Part shown: positions 41,671 to 50,246 of the stretch, piece by piece
Layout: every line of letters begins with the position of its first letter
Position numbering within the stretch: the stretch's first letter is position 1
Assembly (NCBI GenBank): GCA_044221555.1
Contig: JBGAOY010000016.1
Span: 29,666-93,665, forward strand
Length of the DNA: 64,000 nucleotides
Source: JAEUJM01 sp044221555
GTDB lineage: Bacteria; Actinomycetota; Acidimicrobiia; Acidimicrobiales; DATDAH01
Direction: 5' to 3'
Translations under genes and position numbers: made by a program
Notes under the pieces: generated by a model
Told to the model about the DNA's origin: nothing
What the model saw: the letters and a program-made list of their open reading frames with translations, nothing else
Database searches by the model: none

Positions 41671-42453
41671 ATGAGTGAGGTCATGCCGGCGGCGTTCCTG
41701 GGCCACGGCAGCCCGATGAACGCCCTCGAGCACAACCGCTACACCGACGCCTGGCGCCTCCTGGGCGACACCGTGCCCCGACCGCGCGCCATCCTCGCGA
41801 TCTCCGCCCACTGGTACATCAACGCCACCGCGGTGACCGCGATGGCCGAGCCTCCCACCATCCACGACTTCTACGGCTTCCCCGAGGACCTCTTCGCCAT
41901 CGAGTACCCGGCCCCCGGCGATCCGGCGCTGGCCGACCGGGTGGCCGCGGCGGCCGACCCCGTGTGGGTGGGCATCGACCGCGACAGCTGGGGCATCGAC
42001 CACGGCACCTGGTCGCTGCTGGTGCACGCCTTCCCCGACGCCGACGTGCCGGTGGTGCAGCTGTCCATCGACGCCACCAAGCCGTGGGACTACCACCTCG
42101 ACCTCGGCGCTCGCCTCCACCCGCTCCGCGCCGAGGGCGTGCTGATCGTCGCCAGCGGCAACGTGGTGCACAACCTGGGCCTCATCGAGTGGGGCAAGGC
42201 CGACCACGGCACCGACTGGGCCCACCGCTTCGACGACGCCGCCCGCGCCGCCATCATCAGCGACGACCCTTCGGCCGTGTTGGGCCTCGCCGACCACGCC
42301 GACCGGGCACTGGCGGTCCCCACCCCGGACCACTTCCTCCCGTTGCTCTACCTCGCAGGCCTGGCCCAAGCCGCCGGTGAGCCGTGCGCCACCCTGGTCG
42401 ACGGCTACGCCTACGGCAGCCTCAGCATGACCAGCTACACCCTCGGCCTGTAG
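41671..42453 (+). CDS. 4,5-DOPA-extradiol-dioxygenase-like protein (YgiD family)
   Basis: 260 aa from ATG 41671. The family's metal-binding histidines are present in 'AFLGHGSPMN', 'AISAHWYIN', 'GNVVHNLGLI' and 'TPDHFLPLLYL'. Family members are zinc- or iron-dependent class III extradiol dioxygenases acting on catechols. The natural substrate in bacteria is unclear. Length is normal; there is no operon partner, though the Na/Pi-like gene is 105 bp upstream in the same direction. Confidence 0.85.
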   Translation: MSEVMPAAFLGHGSPMNALEHNRYTDAWRLLGDTVPRPRAILAISAHWYINATAVTAMAEPPTIHDFYGFPEDLFAIEYPAPGDPALADRVAAAADPVWVGIDRDSWGIDHGTWSLLVHAFPDADVPVVQLSIDATKPWDYHLDLGARLHPLRAEGVLIVASGNVVHNLGLIEWGKADHGTDWAHRFDDAARAAIISDDPSAVLGLADHADRALAVPTPDHFLPLLYLAGLAQAAGEPCATLVDGYAYGSLSMTSYTLGL

Positions 42454-42562
42454 CCGCGGCGGTTGCGACCGCCTGCATCCGACACCTCGGCACCACATCT
42501 GGCCGCCGCACCGGGACGCCACCCGTGGGCGGAGGGCGCGGTGATCGCCGACGGAGGCCCGA

Positions 42563-43429
42563 TCAGTGGCAGGCCTCCAGGAACCCCTTCAGGGTCTCGC
42601 GGAGGCGCCCGTCGGTGACCAGGTCCACCCGGATGGGGGGCGCCCCGTCGAGGCGGACGAACGCGGCGAAGGTGAACGACTTCTTGCTCTCGGTGAGCGC
42701 GTGCGAGTCGCAGCGGGAGGCGTTGAACGTCACCCGCTCGACGTCGTGGTCGGTGCCCGGCTCGATGGCCACCGCCGGAGGGCCACCACCTCCCGCCTCC
42801 AGGGTGAAGATGATGCTGCTGCGCACCTCGTCCACCTGCACCTCGTGGTCGCCGCTGCCGCGGTCGATCTCGAGCGTCGTCTCGACGGCGTAGGGCCCCG
42901 AGGGGGTGAGGTCGTCGCCGAAGCCGATGTCGGCGGCGTCGAACACCTCCTGGACGCCACACTGCTGGCGGTTGAGCCTCGTCAGGGCGTTCGCGGGGTC
43001 CGGCACGAGCGGCACCTCACGGTGCTCGCCCTCGATGGTCACGACCAGCGTGGTGGGCTGCTCGCGTGCCGCGTCGAGCTCGGCGCCACACACCGGGGCG
43101 CCGTAGTCGATGGGCATGCGGACCGCCCGTCCGGGCTGCAGCTCCGAGTGGCGCACCTGGTCGGGGACCCTGGTGAACAGCGGCGAGCGCAGCTGCAGGG
43201 TGTCGAGGACGATCACCTCCCGATCGTCGTCGCGCAGCACGAGCTCGAGCTTGTGCTGCGCCTCGAAGACGCGGGACTTCTGGATCACGGCGTGGATCGG
43301 CGGCCCGCCGGCGATCGTGGTGGTGCCCGACGCGCCGGCGTCGTCGTCGCCCGACCCACAGCCGGCGATCGCCACCGCGGCCAGGGCGACCGCGGCCAGG
43401 GCAACCGCGGCGACGACGGGCCGGCTCAC
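42563..43429 (-). CDS. Predicted lipoprotein, unknown function
   Basis: 288 aa from GTG 43429: a hydrophobic signal with lipobox 'AIAGC', so it is lipid-anchored on the outer face of the membrane. The mature part is a mixed beta protein with four Cys ('APVCGAELD', 'NRQQCGVQEV', 'ASRCDSHAL', terminal 'EACH') that may form disulfides. No family is recognised. It is convergent with the dioxygenase gene and 73 bp after the peptidoglycan-hydrolase gene, possibly one transcript. Confidence 0.6.
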   Translation of the reverse strand: MSRPVVAAVALAAVALAAVAIAGCGSGDDDAGASGTTTIAGGPPIHAVIQKSRVFEAQHKLELVLRDDDREVIVLDTLQLRSPLFTRVPDQVRHSELQPGRAVRMPIDYGAPVCGAELDAAREQPTTLVVTIEGEHREVPLVPDPANALTRLNRQQCGVQEVFDAADIGFGDDLTPSGPYAVETTLEIDRGSGDHEVQVDEVRSSIIFTLEAGGGGPPAVAIEPGTDHDVERVTFNASRCDSHALTESKKSFTFAAFVRLDGAPPIRVDLVTDGRLRETLKGFLEACH

Positions 43430-43502
43430 GCTCGCATCTTGCCAGTCCCACCGACACCGATCCCGGCGAGGTCGCCACCGGCGATCCGAGGTGGTGCGAC
43501 GA

Positions 43503-44813
43503 TCAGGTCCCGGCGGTGCGCTCGGCCACCAGCCACTCCAGCATGGCTGCGTAGCGGGCGAGGATGTGGCGCCCGTAGTCGGGGTCGCTGGCCCACACAC
43601 CAGCGAGCTCCGACCAGGTCTGACAGCAACCGCGTGGGCCGTCGAGGGTCGGGGCCGCACGGGGACGGTCGTAGATCGGGTCGGCCTCGGCGTAGGACTC
43701 GAGCAGCTGGATCTGGGCCAGCACGCCCATGTCGGCGGTGGCGAACGGAAAGCCTGCGGGGCACGCCGAACAGTGGCCGATCCCAGCGAAGTTGTTGGCC
43801 GCGATCGTGTCGATGTTGGCGAACCAACCGGTCTCGTGGATCGACTGCGCGAACGCCACGTCGCCGCGGATCCCTTCCGCCGTGCCCTTGTTGACGAACG
43901 AGCGGGTCAGGTGGGCGATGGGCACCGTCGCCTGCGAACCATGGCCCTGTGCGTGGTACCACTGCGCCAACTCCTCGGCGGTGAACGCACTCGGCCCTTC
44001 GATCGAGAGCTGCCACGACGTCGACCCCGAGGGAAGCGCCTCGTCCGCTCCCGCGGCGCGCAACTCGTCGCTCGCGTCACCGAGCGCGCTCGCGGCCGCC
44101 GCGACCTGGCGGTCCCGATCGGCCGCGTCCTGCCGGGCCCCGTCGAGCACCCGTCGGGCCGCGTCGAGGTCGCCTCTGGCGCGATCCAGGGCGTCCTGGT
44201 CGGCGGCGAGTTGGCGTTCGTGGTGACCCACCGAGGCCGCGAACAGCTCCCGTTCGCGACCGCTTGCGGTGGCGTCGCCCTGCAGCGCCGACGGAAGGTC
44301 GCCGCCGGGCGCGTGCATGTACGCGTACACGGCCGTCGAAGCGAGTTGACCGCGGGTCGCGCTCACACGGCGTTCGGCGTCGGTCACCGCCTGCTCGGCC
44401 CGGTCGACCGCCGCCTGCGCCTCGGCCTTCTCGTCGCGGGCCACCTCGGCAGACCGCTGCTGGTCGGTGAGTGCGGACTGGGCAGCGATCACCTCGATCC
44501 GGGCCAGCAACACCCGTATCCGAGGCGACGGATCGACGGCAGGCAACCCGGGCGACGTCGGCGCCTGATCGGTCAGCGGCGTGGTCGCCGGAGGGGTCGG
44601 AGGGGTCGCCGGCGGATCCGCGGTTGCGCTCAGGCGGGCCGTCGTCCCGGCCGTGGCCCCGTCCGCAGGAACGGCCGCGCCGGCAACCGAACCGACCACG
44701 GCCACCGCGACCGCCACCCTGCCCAGCACCAGACCACACCGCCTTCCGCGCCCGGGAGGGATCCCCCGTGGTCGCACTGAGGCCATGGTCTGGTCGACGC
44801 GGGCGATGATCAT
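43503..44813 (-). CDS. Secreted coiled-coil peptidoglycan hydrolase (glucosaminidase domain)
   Basis: 436 aa; ATG 44813 or 44786. Signal peptide around residues 25-52. Residues 95-240 form a long coiled coil ('DEKAEAQAAVDRAEQAVTDAERRV'), as in FtsX/RipA-type regulators. Residues 260-430 are a glucosaminidase (PF01832-like) domain: 'IRGDVAFAQSIHETGWF' with the catalytic-type Glu, 'NNFAGIGHC' and 'YDRPRAAPTLDGPRGC'. It probably cleaves cell-wall glycan, with the coiled coil as an inhibitory or partner-binding arm. It is just downstream of the terminator of the surface-protein operon. Confidence 0.75.
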   Translation of the reverse strand: MIIARVDQTMASVRPRGIPPGRGRRCGLVLGRVAVAVAVVGSVAGAAVPADGATAGTTARLSATADPPATPPTPPATTPLTDQAPTSPGLPAVDPSPRIRVLLARIEVIAAQSALTDQQRSAEVARDEKAEAQAAVDRAEQAVTDAERRVSATRGQLASTAVYAYMHAPGGDLPSALQGDATASGRERELFAASVGHHERQLAADQDALDRARGDLDAARRVLDGARQDAADRDRQVAAAASALGDASDELRAAGADEALPSGSTSWQLSIEGPSAFTAEELAQWYHAQGHGSQATVPIAHLTRSFVNKGTAEGIRGDVAFAQSIHETGWFANIDTIAANNFAGIGHCSACPAGFPFATADMGVLAQIQLLESYAEADPIYDRPRAAPTLDGPRGCCQTWSELAGVWASDPDYGRHILARYAAMLEWLVAERTAGT

Positions 44814-44935
44814 GCGCCACGTCCGCGCGGGAGCGTCGCCGCCGAGTCACCGGCCGCGACGACCAACGTCATCTGGAGACAACTGAACGACATCACACGA
44901 TTCACCTGGCAGTGCAGGAGCCCGAGACAGCCGGA

Positions 44936-44970
44936 TGCAACGGTCCCGGTGGGAGTCCGGGACCGTTGCA
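44936..44970 (-). terminator. Perfect 14-bp hairpin ending the Pst/surface-protein gene run
   Basis: TGCAACGGTCCCGG pairs exactly with CCGGGACCGTTGCA around a 7-base loop, 38 bp after the stop of the gene ending at 45008. Confidence 0.8.
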
Positions 44971-45007
44971 CCGACTGCCGGAGCTCATCGAGCCCCGATG
45001 CTGACGG

Positions 45008-46318
45008 TTACCGGATGGCGGTCACCTTGGCCGCGACCACGTCCTTCTTCGTGGTGTTGCCCACCGAGATCGCCTTGATCTTCACGGTCTTCGTCGCGTT
45101 CACGGTCGCGTTGGCGGCGACGGTGACCTTGACCTTGAGGTTGCGGGTGCTGTTCGGGGCCATGTCCTCGAACACGAACGTCCCGGCCACCACGGCGGCG
45201 GTCACGTCGGTCGTGCCCTGGAGGTACTGGACGGTGAACCCGGTCGTGTTGCCCGGGCCCTGGACGGTGATCGAGTCCGTGACGTTGGCCTCGTTGCGGA
45301 TCCGGACGACGAACGACGTGGTCTGGCCGCGGTGCACGCTCACCGAGCGCGACTGGTTCGCCGCGGTGCTGTTGTACACCCCGTCGCCCACGAAGGCGGT
45401 CTGCGACGCCCGGCGGATCTCGCCGTCGACCTTGTAGACCGGCAGGATCGGCGTGCCGCTGACCACGTTGCTCTCGGCGCTGTTGCCCACGCCGTTGGTG
45501 GCGTGGACGGTCACGTTGTACGACGTGCCGTTCGCCAGACCGTCGATGGTGATGGGCGAGGTCGCCCCCGTCTCGGTCACGGCGGCGCCGCCACCGGTCG
45601 GTGTCGCCGTCGCCGTGTAAGCGGTCACGACCGGGTCGGGAGTGCCGGGTTGGGTGAAGGTCGCCGTGAGGCTGCCGTCACCGATGCCCAGCGGCGAGAT
45701 CAGCACCGGCGCCTGAGCGGCGAAGCCGCCGACCCAGGTGAACTGGGCCGGGCCGCCACTGCCGACACCGGTTGCCGCGACCGTGACGGTCCTGGCCCAG
45801 TACGACTGGAGCTGGCTCGGACCGGCCGCACCGAGCGTGCAGGCGATGCCGATCTTGTACTGGCCCGCCGGCACCTGGCCGGGGGTGAACACCGAGCCCC
45901 AGTTGAACTGGGGAAGGCCGGAGATGCCGCCGGTCGTCGCGGGCGGCACGGCCAGGTCGGTCAGCTTGTTGACGTACGGGCTGCTGCTGGCGTCGAACAG
46001 CGGCTGGCGGAACTCGCCGCTCACCGCCGTCGGCCCGTTCGAGCCGAACGTCAGGGTGCTGTCGATGTCGGCCGACGCCGGGATCATGAAGCTCTGGATC
46101 CGGTAGCCACCGGTGGCCGAGTCACCCGGGCAGGCCGGGTTGGCACCCAGACCGATGGTGAAGTTCGTGCCGCTGGTGCCGCTGTTCGGGCTGGTCGTGG
46201 CCACACCGTTGTCGGTGGCTGCGAACGCCGGGGTGACACCGCCGATGAACGGGCTGACGGTGGCGAGGACGGCGAGCATCGCGGTCCCCGCGAGGGCTTT
46301 CCTGAGAATGGATCTCAC
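45008..46318 (-). CDS. Secreted surface protein with 'CPGDS' domain and Fn3 domain
   Basis: 436 aa with signal peptide ending 'TPAFAATD'. Residues 45-185 are a domain also found in the proteins at 50243 and 51202: 'ANPACPGDSATGGYRIQSFM', 'YVNKLTDLAVPPATTGGISGLP', 'VFTPGQVPAGQYKIGIACTL' (sections), with two conserved Cys. Residues 200-300 form a fibronectin-III-like domain ('NGTSYNVTVHATNGVG'). The C-terminal 130 residues are a beta-rich domain ('SVSVHRGQTTSFVVRIRN'). It has no anchor, so it is either released or held by partners. Last gene of the run; terminator follows. Confidence 0.7.
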   Translation of the reverse strand: MRSILRKALAGTAMLAVLATVSPFIGGVTPAFAATDNGVATTSPNSGTSGTNFTIGLGANPACPGDSATGGYRIQSFMIPASADIDSTLTFGSNGPTAVSGEFRQPLFDASSSPYVNKLTDLAVPPATTGGISGLPQFNWGSVFTPGQVPAGQYKIGIACTLGAAGPSQLQSYWARTVTVAATGVGSGGPAQFTWVGGFAAQAPVLISPLGIGDGSLTATFTQPGTPDPVVTAYTATATPTGGGAAVTETGATSPITIDGLANGTSYNVTVHATNGVGNSAESNVVSGTPILPVYKVDGEIRRASQTAFVGDGVYNSTAANQSRSVSVHRGQTTSFVVRIRNEANVTDSITVQGPGNTTGFTVQYLQGTTDVTAAVVAGTFVFEDMAPNSTRNLKVKVTVAANATVNATKTVKIKAISVGNTTKKDVVAAKVTAIR

Positions 46319-46362
46319 TAAGGGTTCCTTTCGAGAGGTTGGGATCTGGAGCCGCGGTGCGG

Positions 46363-47577
46363 CTACTGGATGCCCGTGAGGAGCGAGCCGGTGATGGTCG
46401 TCACGCCGCAGTTCGGCGCGGTCAGGAACCCGAACGTGTTCACGATCGTCTGGGCGGTACCCGAGCAGAGCGACGACGTGGGACCGACGAACATGCTCTT
46501 GAGGTCGTTGTTGCCGAAGCCGGTCACCCGGGCGGTGTCGAACACGTTGTAGACGTTGCGGCCGAAGACGCTGTCGCTGTAGAAGGTCGAGCTCGGGACC
46601 AGGTTCGGGGCGGTGCCGGAGTAGGGCTTGCCCAGGTTCACGCTCGAGCCGTTGTTGCTGATGGCACCGAGGTCGATGCCGGCGGGGATCGTCTGTGAGC
46701 CCACGCCGTTGGACTTGGCGATGAAGTTGGCGGCCGAGAACCCGACGATGACCTGGCTGCCGGAGAGGGCGTCGCCCTTGGCCTTCAACGCGTTCCCGTT
46801 GTTCTCCTCGATGCGCCCGTCACCGGTCGACGTGGTCGTGGCGGCGTTGCACGTGGCGGTGGCGGCCGCCTCCTGGCCGGCCGTGGCCGTGGTCACCGTG
46901 TTCCAGAAGCTGTAGGTGCCCGAGCCGAGCTGGATGCCACACGGGATCACGTTGACCCCGTTGATGTTCTGGGGACCGGTGGTGAACAGCGAGGTCAGCT
47001 GCGCGCGCGTGAGCGAGGTGACGGGGTTGGCCACGCCGTTCGCGTAGTACGCGAAGCTGACACCGTCCCGACCGAAGGGGATGTAGGTCAAGGCCGTGCC
47101 GGTGTCACCGCTGGCCGGACCGGCCGAGGAACGGGCGAAGTCGATCAGACCGGCGACCGGCTTGGAACCGCCGCACTGGGCGACGGGGCCGTAGGCACCA
47201 CCGTCGATGGCCCGGCTGAGGGCCCGGCGGCCCTCACTCGAGCCGAACGAGCGGTAGATGGTCGGGGCCTTGAGCTTCGGCGTGATGCAGTTGTCCGAAG
47301 AGCCGGGCACGAGCGCGTCGAACGAGGCGACCTGCTTGTAGCCGGTGGCGGCGCTGCTCTGGAGCGGCGTGTAGTTGTGACCGTTCGCGAAACCGGCCTG
47401 CGCGTTCATCACGTCCTGGGTGGTGTCGGACCCGACCCCGACGAACGCGTTCACGAACTGGGGATCGGCCCCGGCGGAGCTGAGGCCGATCGTCACCACG
47501 GCGCACGCACCGATGGCAACGAACGCGGCCACGGCAGCCCCCTTGGCCACCCTCGCTTTCAACAGTGATGTCGTCAT
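46363..47577 (-). CDS. PstS-like secreted substrate-binding protein, third in the cluster
   Basis: 404 aa with signal peptide. 'FVGVGSDTTQDVMNAQAG', 'GLIDFARSSAGPASGDTG', 'LTYIPFGRDGVSFAYYANG' and 'LTRAQLTSLFTTG' are the order of motifs in PstS-type type-II binding proteins (SxT phosphate loop, Arg-Ser-Ser, hinge). Phosphate is the likely ligand class, but the anion-coordinating residues differ from the classical set. There is no C-terminal anchor. It is separated from pstB by 173 bp and from the next gene by 44 bp. Confidence 0.7.
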   Translation of the reverse strand: MTTSLLKARVAKGAAVAAFVAIGACAVVTIGLSSAGADPQFVNAFVGVGSDTTQDVMNAQAGFANGHNYTPLQSSAATGYKQVASFDALVPGSSDNCITPKLKAPTIYRSFGSSEGRRALSRAIDGGAYGPVAQCGGSKPVAGLIDFARSSAGPASGDTGTALTYIPFGRDGVSFAYYANGVANPVTSLTRAQLTSLFTTGPQNINGVNVIPCGIQLGSGTYSFWNTVTTATAGQEAAATATCNAATTTSTGDGRIEENNGNALKAKGDALSGSQVIVGFSAANFIAKSNGVGSQTIPAGIDLGAISNNGSSVNLGKPYSGTAPNLVPSSTFYSDSVFGRNVYNVFDTARVTGFGNNDLKSMFVGPTSSLCSGTAQTIVNTFGFLTAPNCGVTTITGSLLTGIQ

Positions 47578-47750
47578 CTGCAGTCGTGCTCCCTCTTGGT
47601 TTGGGTTCGGAGCAGCGGTTCGCGCCCTCCGGTACGGTTCGCTGATCGACCCGACGACGGCGATGGTTTCAATGCCGATCGTCGCTCCGTCGTCCGCACG
47701 GTGACCACGAGGTGAAGGCTTCGCCGACGCGTGCCGATTTCACCTGCCGT

Positions 47751-49295
47751 CTACCCGAAACGCCCGTTCACGTAATCGTTCGTCCGCTCGTCCTGCGGCG
47801 ACTGGAACATGACGTCGGTGGGCCCGTGCTCCACGATCACGCCCGGTGTTCCCTGTTCGGCCAGGAAGAACGCGCACTGATCCGACACCCGTGCCGCCTG
47901 CTGCATGTTGTGCGTCACGATCACGATGGTCACTTCCGAGCCCAACTCGGTGATCGTCTGCTCGATGCGACGGGTGGAGGTCGGATCGAGGGCCGAGCAC
48001 GGCTCGTCCATGAGCAACACCCGGGGACGTGTCGCGAGGGCACGGGCGATGCACAACCGCTGCTGCTGCCCCCCCGAGAGGCCGCCACCGGGCATGCGCA
48101 GACGATCGCGGACCTCGGTCCACAGTCCCGCCTTCGTGAGGCAGGACTCGACGACCTCGTCCTTGGCCTCGCTGCCCATCTTCACCCCGGTGAGCCGGAA
48201 GCTGGCCACGACGTTGTCGTAGATCGACATGGCCGGGAACGGGTTGGGCTTCTGGAACACCATCCCGATGTGGCGCCGGGCGTCGGCGAGCTTCTTGTTG
48301 GCGTCGTAGATGTCCTCGCCGTCGAGCAGCACCTCGCCCGACAGCGACGCCGTCGAGATCATCTCGTGCATGCGGTTCAGGATCCGCAGGAAGGTGCTCT
48401 TGCCGCAGCCCGACGGCCCGATGAGGGCCGTCACCTGACCCGCGGCCATCTCCAGCGACACCCGGTCGAGCACGTGATGGTTGCCGAACCAGGCCGAGAT
48501 CTCCCTGGCCTCGAGCGTGGCCAACGGCGGGGGCGAGTCGAGCGTGGTCGACGTCGAGACCCGACGACGCGCGCGACGGGCCCGCGATCGCGGACGCAGC
48601 CGCGCACGGGCCGGTCCGGACCTCGTGGGGGCAGGCTCACCGGCCCCATCGGGCACACCCTCGGGATCGCCGGCGATCTCGACCGCACCGGACACATCGA
48701 CCGCATCGGACACATCGATCTCGCCGGTCACATCGATCTCACCCGTCAGATCGGGCTCACCCGTCAGATCGGGCTCACCCGTCAAACCGATCTCACCCGT
48801 CAAACCGATCTCACCCGTCAGATCGGGCTCACCCGTCAGATCGGGCTCACCCGTCAGATCGGGCTCACACGTCAGACCGGGCTCACCGGCCCCCTCGATG
48901 TCACCTTCGAGGTCGTCGGCCTCGCCCATCGCCCGGGTCAGGACCCGGCGGAATTCGGCGAGGTCCTCGGCCCGCACGCTCACCCCGTGATCGCTCACCC
49001 CCGGGACCGCGACGACCGTCCACCGCTCGTCGCCACCGTGGTGCACGGCCTCGATGTCGTCGAGGTACCACTCCCACTCGAGGTCGCCCTCGACCGCCAC
49101 CAGCCGCTCGGAGGTGACCACGACGGTGGCGGGGTACACGTCGACCACGGTGGCGTCCGGCCCGCTCGGATCGCCCTCCACCAGTTGCACGACCGATCCC
49201 CCAGCGAACGAGGCGCGCTCCACCTCGGCGCCGACGAGGCGGAGGGACGGGTGGGGTGCTTCCACATCGGACACAGCAGGCTCCTCGTTCGTCAC
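47751..49295 (-). CDS. pstB: PstB-type ABC ATPase with unique N-terminal domain and hexapeptide-repeat linker
   Basis: 514 aa; normal PstB is about 250-260. Residues 255-514 are a complete PstB: Walker A 'GPSGCGKST', Q-loop 'MVFQKPNPFPAMSIYDNV', signature 'LSGGQQQRL', Walker B 'VLLMDEPCSALDP', switch 'VTHNMQQA'. Residues 1-135 are a small beta-rich domain ('VVDVYPATVVVTSERLVAVEG', 'WEWYLDDIEAVHHGG') resembling PH/GRAM-like folds. Residues 140-205 are about a dozen hexapeptides of the form Glu-Pro/Ile-Asp/Gly-Leu-Thr-Gly, and an Arg-rich stretch precedes the ATPase. It energises the PstC-PstA channel; the front part may bind the membrane or partner proteins. Confidence 0.9.
   Translation of the reverse strand: MTNEEPAVSDVEAPHPSLRLVGAEVERASFAGGSVVQLVEGDPSGPDATVVDVYPATVVVTSERLVAVEGDLEWEWYLDDIEAVHHGGDERWTVVAVPGVSDHGVSVRAEDLAEFRRVLTRAMGEADDLEGDIEGAGEPGLTCEPDLTGEPDLTGEPDLTGEIGLTGEIGLTGEPDLTGEPDLTGEIDVTGEIDVSDAVDVSGAVEIAGDPEGVPDGAGEPAPTRSGPARARLRPRSRARRARRRVSTSTTLDSPPPLATLEAREISAWFGNHHVLDRVSLEMAAGQVTALIGPSGCGKSTFLRILNRMHEMISTASLSGEVLLDGEDIYDANKKLADARRHIGMVFQKPNPFPAMSIYDNVVASFRLTGVKMGSEAKDEVVESCLTKAGLWTEVRDRLRMPGGGLSGGQQQRLCIARALATRPRVLLMDEPCSALDPTSTRRIEQTITELGSEVTIVIVTHNMQQAARVSDQCAFFLAEQGTPGVIVEHGPTDVMFQSPQDERTNDYVNGRFG
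48715..48895. repeat. 18-bp tandem repeat in the pstB linker
   Basis: Around ten copies of GTCAGATCGGGCTCACCC and close variants (GTCAAACCGATCTCACCC) encode the Glu-Pro-Asp-Leu-Thr-Gly type hexapeptides. Strong DNA identity between units suggests recent expansion. Confidence 0.9.
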
Positions 49296-49319
49296 GGCAG
49301 GGTCGTCACAGCAGGGTCG

Positions 49320-50246
49320 TCACAGCAGGTTCGGCATGAGGTGAGCCGCCTCGTTGGACACGAGCACCCCGACGAGCATCACGGGCGGCAGGAACACGAC
49401 CCAGGTCTTGGCCCGGCTCCAGCGATGCCAGGCCCAGATCGCCACGGCGACCAGGGCGATCAGGAGTTGGAGCCAGAGCACGAGGGCGAACAGCGTGCCG
49501 GTGTCGGACGCCATGAACTGCTCACCGGCGGGGAGGTCCGCAGGACCGAGGAGCCGGGCCGGGCCACCGACGGCTTCCGCCTCGAGCTTGGCGTCGACTC
49601 GCACGACACCGTTGGGAACGAAGGCCGCGCCGTCGGCGGTCGCCAGGAGGAGGCGGCTCCTGCCCGCGGCAGGCGGGTTGGGGGCCGGATCGCCGTCGTG
49701 GCGCACGCCGAGGACCTCGTAGTCGAAGGCGCCCTGCCCGGTGGTGACCCGGATGGGGTCACCCTCCTGCAGATCCGAGAGCCGGGAGAACGGGCCGCCG
49801 AACGACGCCCGCCTGCCCATGATGATCGAGGTGCCCTCCTGCCCGGGCAACGGAGTGTCGCGTCGGTGCCCCGGTCCGTCGAACAGCGTGCTCGGGAGGG
49901 AGCCCTCCACGACGACCTGGCGCAGGCCGATCGAGGGTGCTTCGAGGTACGCCACCGGATCCCCCAACGCCAGCACGTCGCCGTTCAGGTCCGTGGGGCC
50001 GGTCGGGGCGGTGCCGAGGGCCAACTCGGCACGGAAGTGGTCGAACAGGCGCTGCTGGGCGGCCCGCTGCTGGAGTCCGCTCATCACCAGCAGCTCCAGC
50101 ATCAAGCTGACACTCAGCACCACGATCACGATCAGCACGCCCCGGGCCAGTTCGGCTCGGGGGCTGAGCGGTGGGAGGGGGACCACGGGATCCCGGCGCG
50201 TACGGTCCGGGGTGTCACCCCGGACCGTGGCGACGGGGGTGGTCAT
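49320..50246 (-). CDS. Sortase-fold protein lacking catalytic His and Cys (pseudosortase)
   Basis: 308 aa; ATGA overlap with the LPLTG-protein gene before it. N-terminal TM (about 33-57), sortase-like domain (about 95-235), and two C-terminal TM helices. Class C/E-type landmarks are recognisable: 'FDGPGHRRDTPLPGQEGTSI', 'GGPFSRLSDLQEGDPIRVTT', 'FDYEVLGVR' and a final 'NGVVRVDAKL'. The usual GHR (catalytic His) reads 'MGRR', and the usual TLxTC (catalytic Cys) reads 'LLLATADG'. Transpeptidase activity is therefore unlikely. It may bind sorting signals or act as a scaffold. The loss of both residues looks deliberate because the frame and the rest of the domain are intact. Confidence 0.65.
   Translation of the reverse strand: MTTPVATVRGDTPDRTRRDPVVPLPPLSPRAELARGVLIVIVVLSVSLMLELLVMSGLQQRAAQQRLFDHFRAELALGTAPTGPTDLNGDVLALGDPVAYLEAPSIGLRQVVVEGSLPSTLFDGPGHRRDTPLPGQEGTSIIMGRRASFGGPFSRLSDLQEGDPIRVTTGQGAFDYEVLGVRHDGDPAPNPPAAGRSRLLLATADGAAFVPNGVVRVDAKLEAEAVGGPARLLGPADLPAGEQFMASDTGTLFALVLWLQLLIALVAVAIWAWHRWSRAKTWVVFLPPVMLVGVLVSNEAAHLMPNLL

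Noticed and set aside
47578..47750. PHO-box-like motifs between pstB and the PstS-like gene
   Set aside because: Only one AGGTGAA and one TTCACCT are present, in inverted order with 22-base spacing; PHO boxes are direct repeats, so no claim is made.
48715..48895. Possible CRISPR array (regular 18-bp repeats)
   Set aside because: The repeats are contiguous without spacers, in frame, and encode hexapeptides inside pstB.
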